Shown here piece after piece: positions 1 through 8,744 of a DNA stretch of 64,000 bases. The DNA comes from Bacilli bacterium (lineage in GTDB: Bacteria > Bacillota_I > Bacilli_A > ML615J-28 > CAG-698). Numbering within the stretch: the stretch's first letter is position 1; each line of letters begins with the position of its first letter. Location: positions 1 to 64,000 of the forward strand of contig JAQUZE010000008.1 of the NCBI GenBank assembly GCA_028691515.1. The letters are read 5' to 3'. Made by a program: the position numbers and the translations under genes. The notes beneath the pieces were generated by a model. It worked only from the letters and a program-made list of their open reading frames with translations. It was not told the origin of the DNA and did no database searches.

Positions 1-1728
1 ATTGTTGAAACAATTGGTGAATTTGATGAAGATTATGCAACTTATGGAGAAGGCAGTGTAAAAATTGTTTTAAGATTTAATGATCAATTAGAAAGTGGAA
101 CTTATAGATTAGAAACAAGTCTTGCTTCTAATGATTCATATAATGTAAATATAACAAAAAGAATGAGTAATGAAGCAGAATTTAGAGAATTTAAGTTTAA
201 TGATGTAGTTTATGATAGTTTTGGGAAAAGTGAATTAATTAATTATATACCATATGGTATATTTTATAATAGTAATGATATAAATACAAAATTTGTTAAT
301 TTTAATGATGTTGAATCTACTATATTACCTAGTTATTTAGATAGTTATATATTATCTATAAAGGCATTATTAACAAATGTTGATTTTAGTGTTTATATTT
401 ATAATGCAATAACACTTCAACATGAATATAGAATTGTATACACAATTGAAGCCGAAGATGGAACGGAAAAAACATTTACTCATCGATTGATTGAAGAAGA
501 ACCAAATTCATCTATCATAAAATCATTTAAAGATGGTAATGAATTGACTATGCCTATTAATGAATCTAGTTTGCTCAGAGAAGAAACTTCTTTCTTTAGA
601 ATTGAATATGATTTAGCTAATGTTTATTTATATGATAATAGTTTTACAATTGATAGTAATTATATAGGAGATGATCCAAATAATGCAAATTTAAATCAAG
701 CTTACTTTATTAATTATTTTAATAACGGATTTGAAGTTGATTATGATTATTCATCAGCAATTGGAGAATATTTGTTTATTCCTAAGTTTCAACAAGAAAA
801 ATTAATTTATGGACAAGTAGTTAATTGGGAATTTAATTTTGAAACTATGAGTATTACTAAATTAGCTAGTGATGTTAGTAATTTAACAAATATTACTTTT
901 GTATCAGATACTGTTTATGCAGGCTTAAATATTATTATAGATAATGTTATAATTAATGAAGCATCTTATCTTTCTTATCTAGATGCACCAGCTTCAAGAA
1001 AAATTACAGCTCTTCCTTCATCAGGAATAAGTTATAATGAGTATGAGGAAGAACAAAGTTTCTATATAATCGGCCAAGTATATAAAAGTGACTTAAATTA
1101 TTATTCACCATCATTTTATTTGCCGACTGGAGCAATAATAAGAAAAATTATTGATGTAAGTAATGCTGATAATCCTGAATTGCAATCAGTCGATTTATTT
1201 GATGATTTTACTTTTGACATTTCTGGTGAATTTAAATATGTTCAATATAGAGTATATGCTGAAGATTACATTATAGATGATCCAGAATATGGTACACACT
1301 ATACAGATTATTTCATATCTGTTCAAGATATTACTAACAATATATATTTTAATATTATTGTTCTTGTTGACGATAGTGTAGTAAGTTTTGATTTTGAAAA
1401 AGTATATATTACTTTTAATGTTTACCAAGCAGGTCTTGTAAAAAGTTCTATGTCTTTATTTAGTTATTTTGATGGAACTAGAGTAGGTATAAATGAGCAA
1501 TTTAGAAGTTCCACTAGTGGAAATTATATGATTGGTATGGATTTGTCTGAAGAATATGATTTTGAAATAGAGATTTTAACAACTAATGTAAATATTCAAG
1601 GAAAAACAGTGATTATTCCCTCAGAGATTATACCAAGACGTTATGATATGATTTTAAGAATTGTTAATAATAATCAAGAACTAGAATGGGGCCAACAAGA
1701 AATAATTGATTATATTCCTAATATATAA
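1..1728 (+). CDS. Large unknown protein, 5' end outside the window
   Basis: The reading frame is open from base 1, so the Met at 163 is internal and the gene begins upstream of the window. 575 codons are visible, ending in TAA at 1726-1728. The protein is rich in Asp, Glu, Asn, Tyr and Ile, has almost no Cys, and shows alternating polar/hydrophobic stretches typical of extracellular beta-rich proteins. No transmembrane segment or sorting signal is visible at the C-terminus. I recognise no family. It is likely a secreted or surface protein, but that is inference from composition. An intrinsic terminator follows directly. Confidence 0.7.
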   Translation: MVETIGEFDEDYATYGEGSVKIVLRFNDQLESGTYRLETSLASNDSYNVNITKRMSNEAEFREFKFNDVVYDSFGKSELINYIPYGIFYNSNDINTKFVNFNDVESTILPSYLDSYILSIKALLTNVDFSVYIYNAITLQHEYRIVYTIEAEDGTEKTFTHRLIEEEPNSSIIKSFKDGNELTMPINESSLLREETSFFRIEYDLANVYLYDNSFTIDSNYIGDDPNNANLNQAYFINYFNNGFEVDYDYSSAIGEYLFIPKFQQEKLIYGQVVNWEFNFETMSITKLASDVSNLTNITFVSDTVYAGLNIIIDNVIINEASYLSYLDAPASRKITALPSSGISYNEYEEEQSFYIIGQVYKSDLNYYSPSFYLPTGAIIRKIIDVSNADNPELQSVDLFDDFTFDISGEFKYVQYRVYAEDYIIDDPEYGTHYTDYFISVQDITNNIYFNIIVLVDDSVVSFDFEKVYITFNVYQAGLVKSSMSLFSYFDGTRVGINEQFRSSTSGNYMIGMDLSEEYDFEIEILTTNVNIQGKTVIIPSEIIPRRYDMILRIVNNNQELEWGQQEIIDYIPNI

Positions 1729-1757
1729 GAGACATTTATATGTCTCTTATTTTTTTG
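1727..1757 (+). terminator. Intrinsic terminator
   Basis: AAGAGACAT (1727-1735) pairs with ATGTCTCTT (1740-1748) and is followed by a T run. It overlaps the stop codon of the first gene. Confidence 0.85.
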
Positions 1758-1796
1758 TTTGAAATAATATTTAGTGTATTTTTATAATTTTTATAG

Positions 1797-1802
1797 TATA
1801 AT
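1797..1802 (+). promoter_or_regulatory. -10 box of the acyltransferase gene
   Basis: A perfect TATAAT lies 22 bases before the ATG at 1825, with a GGGG-type ribosome binding site (1811-1816) in between. The -35 region is poorly conserved. Confidence 0.55.
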
Positions 1803-1824
1803 ACACCAATAAGGGGAAAATAAG

Positions 1825-3111
1825 ATGAAACTAAATGAAATACATTACAAAACAATAAAAGAAATAGATGAATTACCTCGTTTCGATATGAAAATGCTAC
1901 CTCTAAAAGCTAAGTGGTATTTAAGACCAGTTAGTTGGCTGTTAAGTTTTCCTGAGAATGTTATTTGTAATACAAAAATACATAAGAAAAATATGCGAGA
2001 ACTAAATAAAGGATATTTATTATTATGCAATCATAATAGTTTTACAGATTTTAAAGTTTTAACGAAAGCAATTTTCCCTAGACCAGCAAATTATGTTGTT
2101 GCTATAGATGGGTTTATTAATAGAGAAAAGTTATTAAGAAATGTTGGGGGAATTTGTAAGAGAAAATTTATATCGGATATAAATATTATTAGACAAATTA
2201 AACATAGTGTTATTGATAATGAATATATTTGTGCATTATACCCTGAAGCTAGATATTCTCTTGTGGGGACAAATGCTATTTTACCACCTAGTTTAGGAAA
2301 GATGATTAAATATTTAAATGTCCCTGTTGCTACTTTTATATGTCATGGAAATCATTTGCGTCAACCTGTTTGGAATCTTCACAAAAATAAAGTAAAAATC
2401 AATGCTTATTTAGAAAGGTTATTAACTTCTAAAGAAATAAAGAAATTATCTGTTGATGAAATTAATGAAAAGATAAATCAAGCATTTATTTATGATGATT
2501 TTAAATACCAAAAAGAAAAGAATATTCATAATTATTATAATAAAAGAGCCGAAGGCTTAAATAGTGTTTTATATCAGTGTCCTAGTTGTCATGTTGAACA
2601 CAAAATGTATACTAAAGATAATTATATTTGGTGTGATGCTTGCGGTAAAAAGTATGAGATGGATACTCTTGGGAGACTAAAAGCTTTGGAGGGTGTCACA
2701 GAGTTTTCACATATTCCTGATTGGTATGAATGGGAAAGAAGCCAGGTAAGAGAGCAAATTGAAAGTGGAAAATACCGTTTAGAAATGAAAGTGGATATAG
2801 ATTCTTTGCCTAATAGCAAAGGTTTTTATAGAATTGGTAAGGGAAGTATTGTTCATGATTATGACGGTTTTAATTTGCATTTTAAAAATGGTGAAGAAGA
2901 ATTAATAATACATAAATCTGTTTTAGAAAATTATAGTATACATATTGAATACAATTATGCTGGAAAAGGTGATGCTTTTAGTTTTTCAACATTTAACGAT
3001 ACATATTACTTATTTCCTATAGATAGAAAAGATATAATTACAAAAATACATTTTGCAGTAGAAGAATTATATAAAATTAAAGCAGAAGAAATTCATAGAA
3101 ATAAAAAATAA
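1825..3111 (+). CDS. PlsC-like acyltransferase with C-terminal zinc ribbon
   Basis: This is a 428-residue protein with a lysophospholipid acyltransferase (PlsC/AGPAT) domain in roughly residues 40-230. The HX4D catalytic motif is present (NHNSFTD, His70 and Asp75), and YPEARYS at about 139-145 matches the usual FPEGTRS-type motif. After the domain comes a four-Cys zinc ribbon (CPSC at 252-255 and CDAC at 270-273) and about 150 further residues. Typical PlsC proteins are about 200-250 residues, so this one is nearly twice as long. The family transfers acyl chains to lysophosphatidic acid or related acceptors at the membrane. The substrate cannot be read from the sequence here. It is transcribed alone between two terminators. 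Confidence 0.8.
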   Translation: MKLNEIHYKTIKEIDELPRFDMKMLPLKAKWYLRPVSWLLSFPENVICNTKIHKKNMRELNKGYLLLCNHNSFTDFKVLTKAIFPRPANYVVAIDGFINREKLLRNVGGICKRKFISDINIIRQIKHSVIDNEYICALYPEARYSLVGTNAILPPSLGKMIKYLNVPVATFICHGNHLRQPVWNLHKNKVKINAYLERLLTSKEIKKLSVDEINEKINQAFIYDDFKYQKEKNIHNYYNKRAEGLNSVLYQCPSCHVEHKMYTKDNYIWCDACGKKYEMDTLGRLKALEGVTEFSHIPDWYEWERSQVREQIESGKYRLEMKVDIDSLPNSKGFYRIGKGSIVHDYDGFNLHFKNGEEELIIHKSVLENYSIHIEYNYAGKGDAFSFSTFNDTYYLFPIDRKDIITKIHFAVEELYKIKAEEIHRNKK

Positions 3112-3130
3112 GCATAAGCTTATTTTTTTT
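3106..3130 (+). terminator. Intrinsic terminator
   Basis: AAATAAGC (3106-3113), loop ATAA, GCTTATTT (3118-3125), then a T run. The stem overlaps the acyltransferase stop codon. Confidence 0.85.
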
Positions 3131-3149
3131 ATTTTATAGAAAAAAATGT

Positions 3150-3155
3150 TATAAT
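3150..3155 (+). promoter_or_regulatory. -10 box of the immunity-like pseudogene
   Basis: TATAAT about 59 bases before the ATG at 3214. A GAGG ribosome binding site (3203-3206) precedes the start, so the expression signals of this broken gene look intact. Confidence 0.45.
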
Positions 3156-3213
3156 ATATTAAAGATTATTTTATATTTGATTTATTAGTTTTACATTTTT
3201 TTGAGGTTTTTTT

Positions 3214-3611
3214 ATGGAAAAAAAAGTTGACTCTAGAAAAGAAATGATTTTTGTGGCAATTAACTCCGTTGAGCATATTTTATGGATTCTTGACAATTAT
3301 TACGACCAGAGACAAGTTGTATTATCATTATTAAAGGAAGTATATAATTGGTACTATAATCAAATTTCTATAAAAAAGGCAAGGTCTTTTGCTTTTCTAG
3401 CGCATGATTATGCAAGAAAAGAAGATATAAAATTTATAAAGTTAATTTATAGAGGAGTGGTCATACTCTGGCTACAGCACATGTTAAAAAACATGGTTTA
3501 ATTGCTTTAGATTATTGCTTAAAAGCAGTTAGAGAATTTACGAAAGAACAAATAATTATTAATCATGAATTAGATTTTCAAAAAAGTTTACTATCTAAAT
3601 TATGTTTATGA
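3214..3611 (+). pseudogene. Imm-5-like putative immunity protein, frameshifted
   Basis: The first frame (3214 onward) encodes an N-terminal half resembling the Imm-5-like 'putative immunity protein' family, including the AFLAHDYAR stretch. At about 3454-3456 the similarity moves to the -1 frame. That frame reads SGHTLATAHVKKHG and then LDYCLKAV, the family's conserved histidine-rich core, and ends at TGA 3609-3611. Without a shift the ORF runs into 17 unrelated residues and stops at 3501. A single missing base, or a -1 slip at the GGA codon, would restore a protein of about 132 residues. No homopolymer or classic slippery heptamer is present, so a real mutation or a sequencing error is more likely than recoding. 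Confidence 0.65.
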
Positions 3612-3687
3612 TTAATTCTAAATGTAGACTTTAATAAATATATATAATATAATATTTATAAAAATATAAGTAAAAAAGGAGAAAAAT

Positions 3688-4086
3688 ATGCGTCAAACTG
3701 AAAAAATTACGTTAAATTTTAGTAATGGATATCATGGAGAAGTAATTGCACCAAGAGGAACTTTAAATATTGGTACTGAGGAGAATACATTTGCACCATA
3801 TAATTTATTATATGGCGCATTAGGAAGTTGTTATTATGCAACATTTTTATCAATGGCTAAAAAAATGAAATTAGATATAATTGAGGCAAAAGTTGTAATA
3901 TCTGGTGAGAAAAAAGATGATGATATTGCAACGTTAGCTCATGTTTTAGTAGATGTACAAATTAAAAGTCCATCAGATGAAAAGAAACTTATAAGAAGTG
4001 CTGAGCTTGGGGCTAAATATTGTTCTATATATAATACGATTAGTCAAATTGCTGAAATGGAATTAAAAATAGAAATATTGAGGTGA
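3688..4086 (+). CDS. OsmC family protein
   Basis: This 132-residue protein has the OsmC/Ohr fold signature. One redox Cys lies in LGSCYYATFL (Cys48) and the second in KYCSIYNTIS (Cys112), matching the two peroxidatic/resolving cysteines of the family. OsmC/Ohr proteins reduce organic hydroperoxides through these thiols in the cytoplasm. This copy belongs to the general OsmC-like group rather than classical Ohr, so the exact substrate is open. It starts at ATG with a strong AAGGAG site. The stop overlaps the GTG of a longer reading of the next gene, so the two are co-transcribed. Confidence 0.85.
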   Translation: MRQTEKITLNFSNGYHGEVIAPRGTLNIGTEENTFAPYNLLYGALGSCYYATFLSMAKKMKLDIIEAKVVISGEKKDDDIATLAHVLVDVQIKSPSDEKKLIRSAELGAKYCSIYNTISQIAEMELKIEILR

Positions 4087-4091
4087 TTTCT

Positions 4092-5339
4092 TTGAAAATT
4101 AATTATGAATTAAATGGAGGCATTTTTAGTCCTAAAAATGATATTAAAATAAAATTTTATAAAGATTTATATGATTTTATTAATAAACATTATAATCAAG
4201 TGTTAAAAAAAATAGAGTTTATTGATTTTATTCATTTGGAGCCATATTTAATTGGTAAATATGCGGGTAAATATTTTTTGGAAGAAAAGCCAGGAACAAC
4301 ATTAGAAGATCAAAGCGAAGATTTCTTTATTGGATATTGTTATAAAAACAATATCCATATACATTTAATTAATTTATTAATCTCTTTTTTTGAAAATTGG
4401 AGAACAATTGAGCGTTGTAATGAACTTTATGCAGATGATTTTTTTGCTAGTTCGTGGGCTTCAATGGTAGATACTGCAAAATATTTTAAGTTTGAAACAA
4501 AAGAACAATTAAAAAATAGTAAAGAAGCTCCGCAAATAAAAAATAGCGAAGTTATTTGGAATTTTATGACAACTTATCCTGGGGCAGTTATTGAAACATA
4601 TGATACTAATGAATCAAAAATAGCAGTACCTATTCCTAAAAGAGATAAATATTTGTTTTTGGGGTGGTATAAGGATTCAAAATTTAGGATTTCTTTTAAT
4701 GGCTTAGTAAATAAAAATTTATCTTTATATGCTAAATGGGCTACTGTAGTTAGTCTTCATTCAAATGATGGTTATAATACGTTTGATGAATTGTATAGTG
4801 ATTTTCTTAATGATTTTTCTTTAGTTATTAAAGAAAAAGTTACAAAAGATAGTGTTTTAAATAAAATCCATGGAGAAGTTTGTGATTTTCTTGTAAAGAG
4901 TTATGGTGGTAAATTAAATGCTTTCTTTAGTAATAAAAAAATGTATAATAAATGGATTTGGTTAATAAATTATTTACAAAATAATGTTAATGATAATGTT
5001 GAAAAACAAAAATTTTTGTTTCAAAATAGTAAATTTAATTCTGAACCACAAGTTCGTTATGAATTAAATTCTTTATTTGTTGGTAGATTTCATTTGGCTT
5101 GGCCCAAAACAGTTGATTATAGCGGATCTGGTATTAAAGATGATTTGGTAAATTCTACTGCCTCTTTAATTACTAAAAAGTATATACAATCTGATAAAGA
5201 AATTATTTTACCAAAGAGATTTTCTAATAAAAAAATTATTGGATGGTCTCTTAATAGAGAAGGAACATCGATTATTTTAAAAGCTAATGCGAATACTCAC
5301 GCTTTTAAAATATTATATGCTATTTATGAAAAGGAGTAA
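4092..5339 (+). CDS. InlB B-repeat-like protein without signal peptide
   Basis: This protein has about 415 residues. I choose TTG 4092 because AGGTG (4081-4085) sits at proper distance before it. A GTG at 4083 overlapping the osmC stop is the alternative and adds 3 residues. It has isolated pieces of the Listeria-Bacteroides (InlB B/Flg_new) repeat: INYELNGG at the N-terminus, FLGWYKD...LSLYAKW around residues 190-215, and another YELN...GWSLN unit near the end. Between them are alpha-helical stretches. No signal peptide or membrane segment is visible, which is unusual because such repeats are normally extracellular. The function is unknown. Co-transcription with osmC is supported by the overlap and spacing. 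Confidence 0.65.
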   Translation: MKINYELNGGIFSPKNDIKIKFYKDLYDFINKHYNQVLKKIEFIDFIHLEPYLIGKYAGKYFLEEKPGTTLEDQSEDFFIGYCYKNNIHIHLINLLISFFENWRTIERCNELYADDFFASSWASMVDTAKYFKFETKEQLKNSKEAPQIKNSEVIWNFMTTYPGAVIETYDTNESKIAVPIPKRDKYLFLGWYKDSKFRISFNGLVNKNLSLYAKWATVVSLHSNDGYNTFDELYSDFLNDFSLVIKEKVTKDSVLNKIHGEVCDFLVKSYGGKLNAFFSNKKMYNKWIWLINYLQNNVNDNVEKQKFLFQNSKFNSEPQVRYELNSLFVGRFHLAWPKTVDYSGSGIKDDLVNSTASLITKKYIQSDKEIILPKRFSNKKIIGWSLNREGTSIILKANANTHAFKILYAIYEKE

Positions 5340-5352
5340 TACTCCTTTTTTA
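5331..5352 (+). terminator. Intrinsic terminator
   Basis: AAGGAGT (5331-5337), loop AAT, ACTCCTT (5341-5347) and a T run at the end of the osmC pair. Confidence 0.85.
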
Positions 5353-5410
5353 TAAAAGTAGTAAAGAATATTTATATTAAAATTACAAATTAGTGAAAAG
5401 GGTGATTAAA

Positions 5411-6259
5411 GTGAAAGATACGATTATTATTGGTGGTGGACCTGCGGGTATGAGCGCAGCGATTTATTTAAGAAGATTTCGTAAGGATGTAACTGTTATT
5501 ATGAAAGACTGTGGAGCACTTGGTAAAACTGAAGTTGTGGAAAATTATTACGGTTTTAACACTATTGGTGGTTGTGAATTAGTAAAAAATGGGATAGAAC
5601 AAGCAAAAAAACTTGGAGTCGAAATTATTGAAGATGAGGTTATTAATCTGTCATTTGATGGTAACTATGTTGTAAAAACATCTAATAATGAATATATTTC
5701 TAAAACAGTATTATTAGCAACTGGTTCAAACAGATCTAAACTACGTGTAAAAGGATTTGAAGAATATGTTGGTAGTGGAATCAGTTTTTGTGCTATTTGT
5801 GATGGATTTTTTTATAAGAATAAAAAAATTGCTATTATTGGTAATGGGAAATATATGGAAGAAGAACTGAATGTATTAAAACAATATACTAATGATATTT
5901 TAATATTCACAAATGATACAAAGATTGAAGTTGATGTGGATTTTCCAGTTATAAATTCTTTAATTGTAGAGCTACAAGGTAATGAAAAATTAGAAAAAAT
6001 AATTACTAAAGATAATGAATATTTTGTTGATGGAATTTTTGTAGCAATGGGTACTGCATCAGCATCTGATTTTGCTACAAAAATGGGAGCAGAAGTTTCT
6101 GGGAATAAAATTGTTGTTAATGCTGAACACCAAACTAATATACCAGGGTTATATGCAGCTGGTGATTGTATTGGAGGATTGTTGCAAATTTCTAAAGCTG
6201 TAAGCGATGGAGCTGTTGCTGCCACATCCATTAATAAATATTTAAGAAGTTTGTCTTAA
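5411..6259 (+). CDS. Thioredoxin-reductase-like flavoprotein
   Basis: This protein has about 282 residues when started at GTG 5411, which has AAGGGTGA just upstream. Upstream in-frame GTGs at 5393 and 5402 lie before or inside that site. The FAD-binding GGGPAGMSAA motif is at the N-terminus. A CAIC redox pair (Cys127, Cys130) matches the CATC of TrxB. The C-terminal GLYAAGDCIGG FAD motif is intact. The NADPH domain is shortened: the usual GGGDSAxEEA nucleotide motif reads GNGKYMEEE, and the HRRxxxRA motif for the NADPH phosphate is missing. It is therefore a TrxB-family disulfide reductase relative whose electron donor may differ (NADH, ferredoxin or a protein partner). It is monocistronic or ends near the aminopeptidase promoter. 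Confidence 0.75.
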   Translation: MKDTIIIGGGPAGMSAAIYLRRFRKDVTVIMKDCGALGKTEVVENYYGFNTIGGCELVKNGIEQAKKLGVEIIEDEVINLSFDGNYVVKTSNNEYISKTVLLATGSNRSKLRVKGFEEYVGSGISFCAICDGFFYKNKKIAIIGNGKYMEEELNVLKQYTNDILIFTNDTKIEVDVDFPVINSLIVELQGNEKLEKIITKDNEYFVDGIFVAMGTASASDFATKMGAEVSGNKIVVNAEHQTNIPGLYAAGDCIGGLLQISKAVSDGAVAATSINKYLRSLS

Positions 6260-6278
6260 ATATTAAGATATTTTAGTG

Positions 6279-6284
6279 TATAAT
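6279..6284 (+). promoter_or_regulatory. -10 box of the aminopeptidase gene
   Basis: TATAAT 26 bases before the ATG at 6310, followed by an AGAAGGAG ribosome binding site (6296-6303). Confidence 0.5.
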
Positions 6285-6309
6285 GGTTTTAATTAGAAGG
6301 AGTGAAATT

Positions 6310-7542
6310 ATGAATGAAAAATTATTAAGAAAATTTGCTAATTTAGCTGTTAAAGTTGGAGTTAATATTAAAGAGGGACAATTATTAGTTGTTAATGCTC
6401 CTGTTGAATGTTACGATTTTGTTAGATTGATTGTTGAAGAAGCATATAAGGCAAAAGCAGGAAATGTTGTCGTTAAATGGAATGATGCAGTTACTAGCAA
6501 ACAATATTATTTAAATGTTAGTGATGATGTTTTAAAAGAAATCCCAGATCATATTGTTAAACAAGGACAATATTTTGTTGAAAAGAATGGTGCTTTTTTA
6601 TCTATAGCATCTCCTAATCCTGGATTGATGTCGGATGTAAATCCGATGAAAATGATGATTGCTCAAAAAGCAGCTAATGAAAAGATGTCTTTTTTAAGAA
6701 AATATACGATGAGTAATGGTGGGCAATGGACAGTTATTGCTGCACCAAATTATGAATGGGCAAAGAAAGTATTTCCAGATGCTAAATTTTCTGAAGTTGT
6801 TGATAAATTATGGGATGCAATTCTTGCAGCATCAAGAGTTAGAGAAGATAATGACCCTGTTCAAGAATGGACAGAACATATGGAGCGCTTAGCTGCTCAT
6901 AATAAAAAGTTAAATGAATATAATTTTCAGAAATTGAATTTTAAAAATGATTTAGGAACTGATTTGGAAGTTAAATTAGTTGAAAATCATATATGGGGTG
7001 GCGGTGGAGAAATCGCTCAAAATGGAGTATATTTTGCGCCAAACATTCCAACTGAAGAAACTTTTTCTATGCCACATAAGGATGGCGTTAATGGTAAGGT
7101 AGTTTCAACAAAACCTCTAAATTATTCAGGAAAACTTATTGAAGGTTTTTGGTTAGAATTTAAAGATGGTAAAGTAGTTAAATATCATGCTGATAAAGAA
7201 GAAGATGCTTTGAAAAGTTTGTTAGAGCTTGATGAAGGTAGTAGCAGATTAGGAGAGGTTGCTTTAATTTCGCATGATTCTCCAATATCAAATACGAATA
7301 TATTATTCTATAATACTTTATTTGATGAAAATGCTTCATGTCATTTAGCTTTAGGAAATGCTTATACTATGAATATTAAAGATGGCCATAAATTATCTGA
7401 AGAAGAATTAATTAAAAAAGGTTATAATAAATCAATGACTCATGTTGATTTTATGTTTGGTAGTGCTGATATGAAAGTTATTGGAACAACCCAAGATGGA
7501 AAAGAAGTTACGGTGTTTGAAAAAGGAAATTTTGTATTTTAA
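6310..7542 (+). CDS. M29 family aminopeptidase
   Basis: This 410-residue protein is the full usual length of thermophilic-type (M29) metalloaminopeptidases such as AmpS/PepS. The N-terminal LLRKFANLAVKVGVNIKEGQ and the C-terminal half, with HLALGNAY and the closing MTHVDFMFGSADM stretch, fit the family. It is cytoplasmic and removes N-terminal residues from peptides using a two-metal site. The ATG at 6310 is preferred because AGAAGGAG lies 7 bases before it. An upstream ATG at 6283 lies in the promoter. It is followed after 35 bases by a PTS-IIC-like gene without an intervening terminator. Confidence 0.9.
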   Translation: MNEKLLRKFANLAVKVGVNIKEGQLLVVNAPVECYDFVRLIVEEAYKAKAGNVVVKWNDAVTSKQYYLNVSDDVLKEIPDHIVKQGQYFVEKNGAFLSIASPNPGLMSDVNPMKMMIAQKAANEKMSFLRKYTMSNGGQWTVIAAPNYEWAKKVFPDAKFSEVVDKLWDAILAASRVREDNDPVQEWTEHMERLAAHNKKLNEYNFQKLNFKNDLGTDLEVKLVENHIWGGGGEIAQNGVYFAPNIPTEETFSMPHKDGVNGKVVSTKPLNYSGKLIEGFWLEFKDGKVVKYHADKEEDALKSLLELDEGSSRLGEVALISHDSPISNTNILFYNTLFDENASCHLALGNAYTMNIKDGHKLSEEELIKKGYNKSMTHVDFMFGSADMKVIGTTQDGKEVTVFEKGNFVF

Positions 7543-7577
7543 AACAAATATAATTTAATAAAGGGGGAGGTGGTATA

Positions 7578-8696
7578 TTGAAATTATACAATTTTAGGGG
7601 TGAATATATAGAAGATAATAAAGGACCATTGGATTTTTTTATAAAAACTTTAAATGGAATGGCTTATGGACTTTTTGCTACCTTAATTATAGGTACAATT
7701 ATTGCTACTCTAAATCAATATATTATTAAACTCGATGCACTTGAAGAAGTGGCTAACATTGTAAAAGGACTTATGGGCGTAGGAATTGGTTTGGGAGTTG
7801 CTTGGAGCCTAAAATTTGATGGACTTAAATTAATTGTTGGCGCTGTTAGTGGTGGTATAGCTTATAGTATGGCTCCTTATATTGGTGATAATTTCACTTA
7901 TGCTTTTTTAGGTGAATCTATTGCTTTAAGAGCTGATCCATTAGTTATTTATATTACTGTTGTTGGTACTTTATTGTTTATGAAAACAATATTACCTAAA
8001 AAAACTCCTCTAGATATAATTTTAATTCCTCTTGTTGGAATAATATGGGCATTTGCTATAAGCCTTGTTGCAACAATTCCTATAAGTTTAGGAATAAAAG
8101 CAATTGGCACATTTATTATTCTTGCTACAAATATAACTCCATTTTTTATGGGAATAGTAATAGCAGTAGTTATGGGTATGGCTTTAACAGCCCCAATTTC
8201 AAGCGCAGCAATTGCAGTTTCAATTCAACTTGGCACAAATGCAGTGGGTTTTAGTCAGTCTGAGTTACAAATATTGGGAATTGCAGGAGGTGCGGCTTTA
8301 ACAGGATGCTGTGTCCAAATGTTAGGGTTCGCAGTTATGTCTAGAAAAGATAATAATATTGGCACAATTTTATCAGTTGGAATTGGAACTAGTATGTTAC
8401 AATTTAAAAATATTTTAAAAAAACCGATTATTTGGCTACCAACAATTATAGTTAGTGCAATTTTGGGGCCTTTATCTACTGTGTTATTTAAAATGAAGAC
8501 AACTAGTATTGGGGCAGGTATGGGAACTTCTGGCCTTGTTGGTCAGATTTCCACAATAGACTCAATGGGAGTAAATAGTGCATCCATTCTATCAATTATT
8601 ATTTTACAAATTGTCCTACCAATTGTTTTGGTTTTAGTTGTTGATATTATATTTAGAAAATTTGGGTTAATAAAAAAAGGAGATTTAGCCATTTAA
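7578..8696 (+). CDS. PTS-IIC-like membrane protein (PTS_EIIC_2 family)
   Basis: This 372-residue, highly hydrophobic protein has about nine or ten predicted membrane segments and Gly-rich turns. Pieces such as ALTAPISSAAIAV, GCCVQMLGFAVMS and GAGMGTSGLVGQ are typical of the PTS_EIIC_2 (PF13303) family. Family members are annotated as sugar-specific IIC permeases but usually lack linked IIA/IIB domains, and none is seen here, so sugar transport is not established. The start is TTG 7578 after a strong GGGGGAGG site. It is probably co-transcribed with the aminopeptidase upstream. Confidence 0.75.
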   Translation: MKLYNFRGEYIEDNKGPLDFFIKTLNGMAYGLFATLIIGTIIATLNQYIIKLDALEEVANIVKGLMGVGIGLGVAWSLKFDGLKLIVGAVSGGIAYSMAPYIGDNFTYAFLGESIALRADPLVIYITVVGTLLFMKTILPKKTPLDIILIPLVGIIWAFAISLVATIPISLGIKAIGTFIILATNITPFFMGIVIAVVMGMALTAPISSAAIAVSIQLGTNAVGFSQSELQILGIAGGAALTGCCVQMLGFAVMSRKDNNIGTILSVGIGTSMLQFKNILKKPIIWLPTIIVSAILGPLSTVLFKMKTTSIGAGMGTSGLVGQISTIDSMGVNSASILSIIILQIVLPIVLVLVVDIIFRKFGLIKKGDLAI

Positions 8697-8717
8697 GACA
8701 TGGTTAAGAAAATAGTG

Positions 8718-8723
8718 TATAAT
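8718..8723 (+). promoter_or_regulatory. -10 box of the TetR-family gene
   Basis: TATAAT 22 bases before ATG 8745, followed by AAGGAGG. Confidence 0.5.
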
Positions 8724-8744
8724 ATATAGGAAGGAGGTATTTTT

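Noticed and set aside
5812-6231. 139-residue minus-strand ORF inside the thioredoxin-reductase-like gene
   Set aside because: It is antisense to a clear gene, without ribosome site or family match. Other minus-strand ORFs inside genes were rejected for the same reason.
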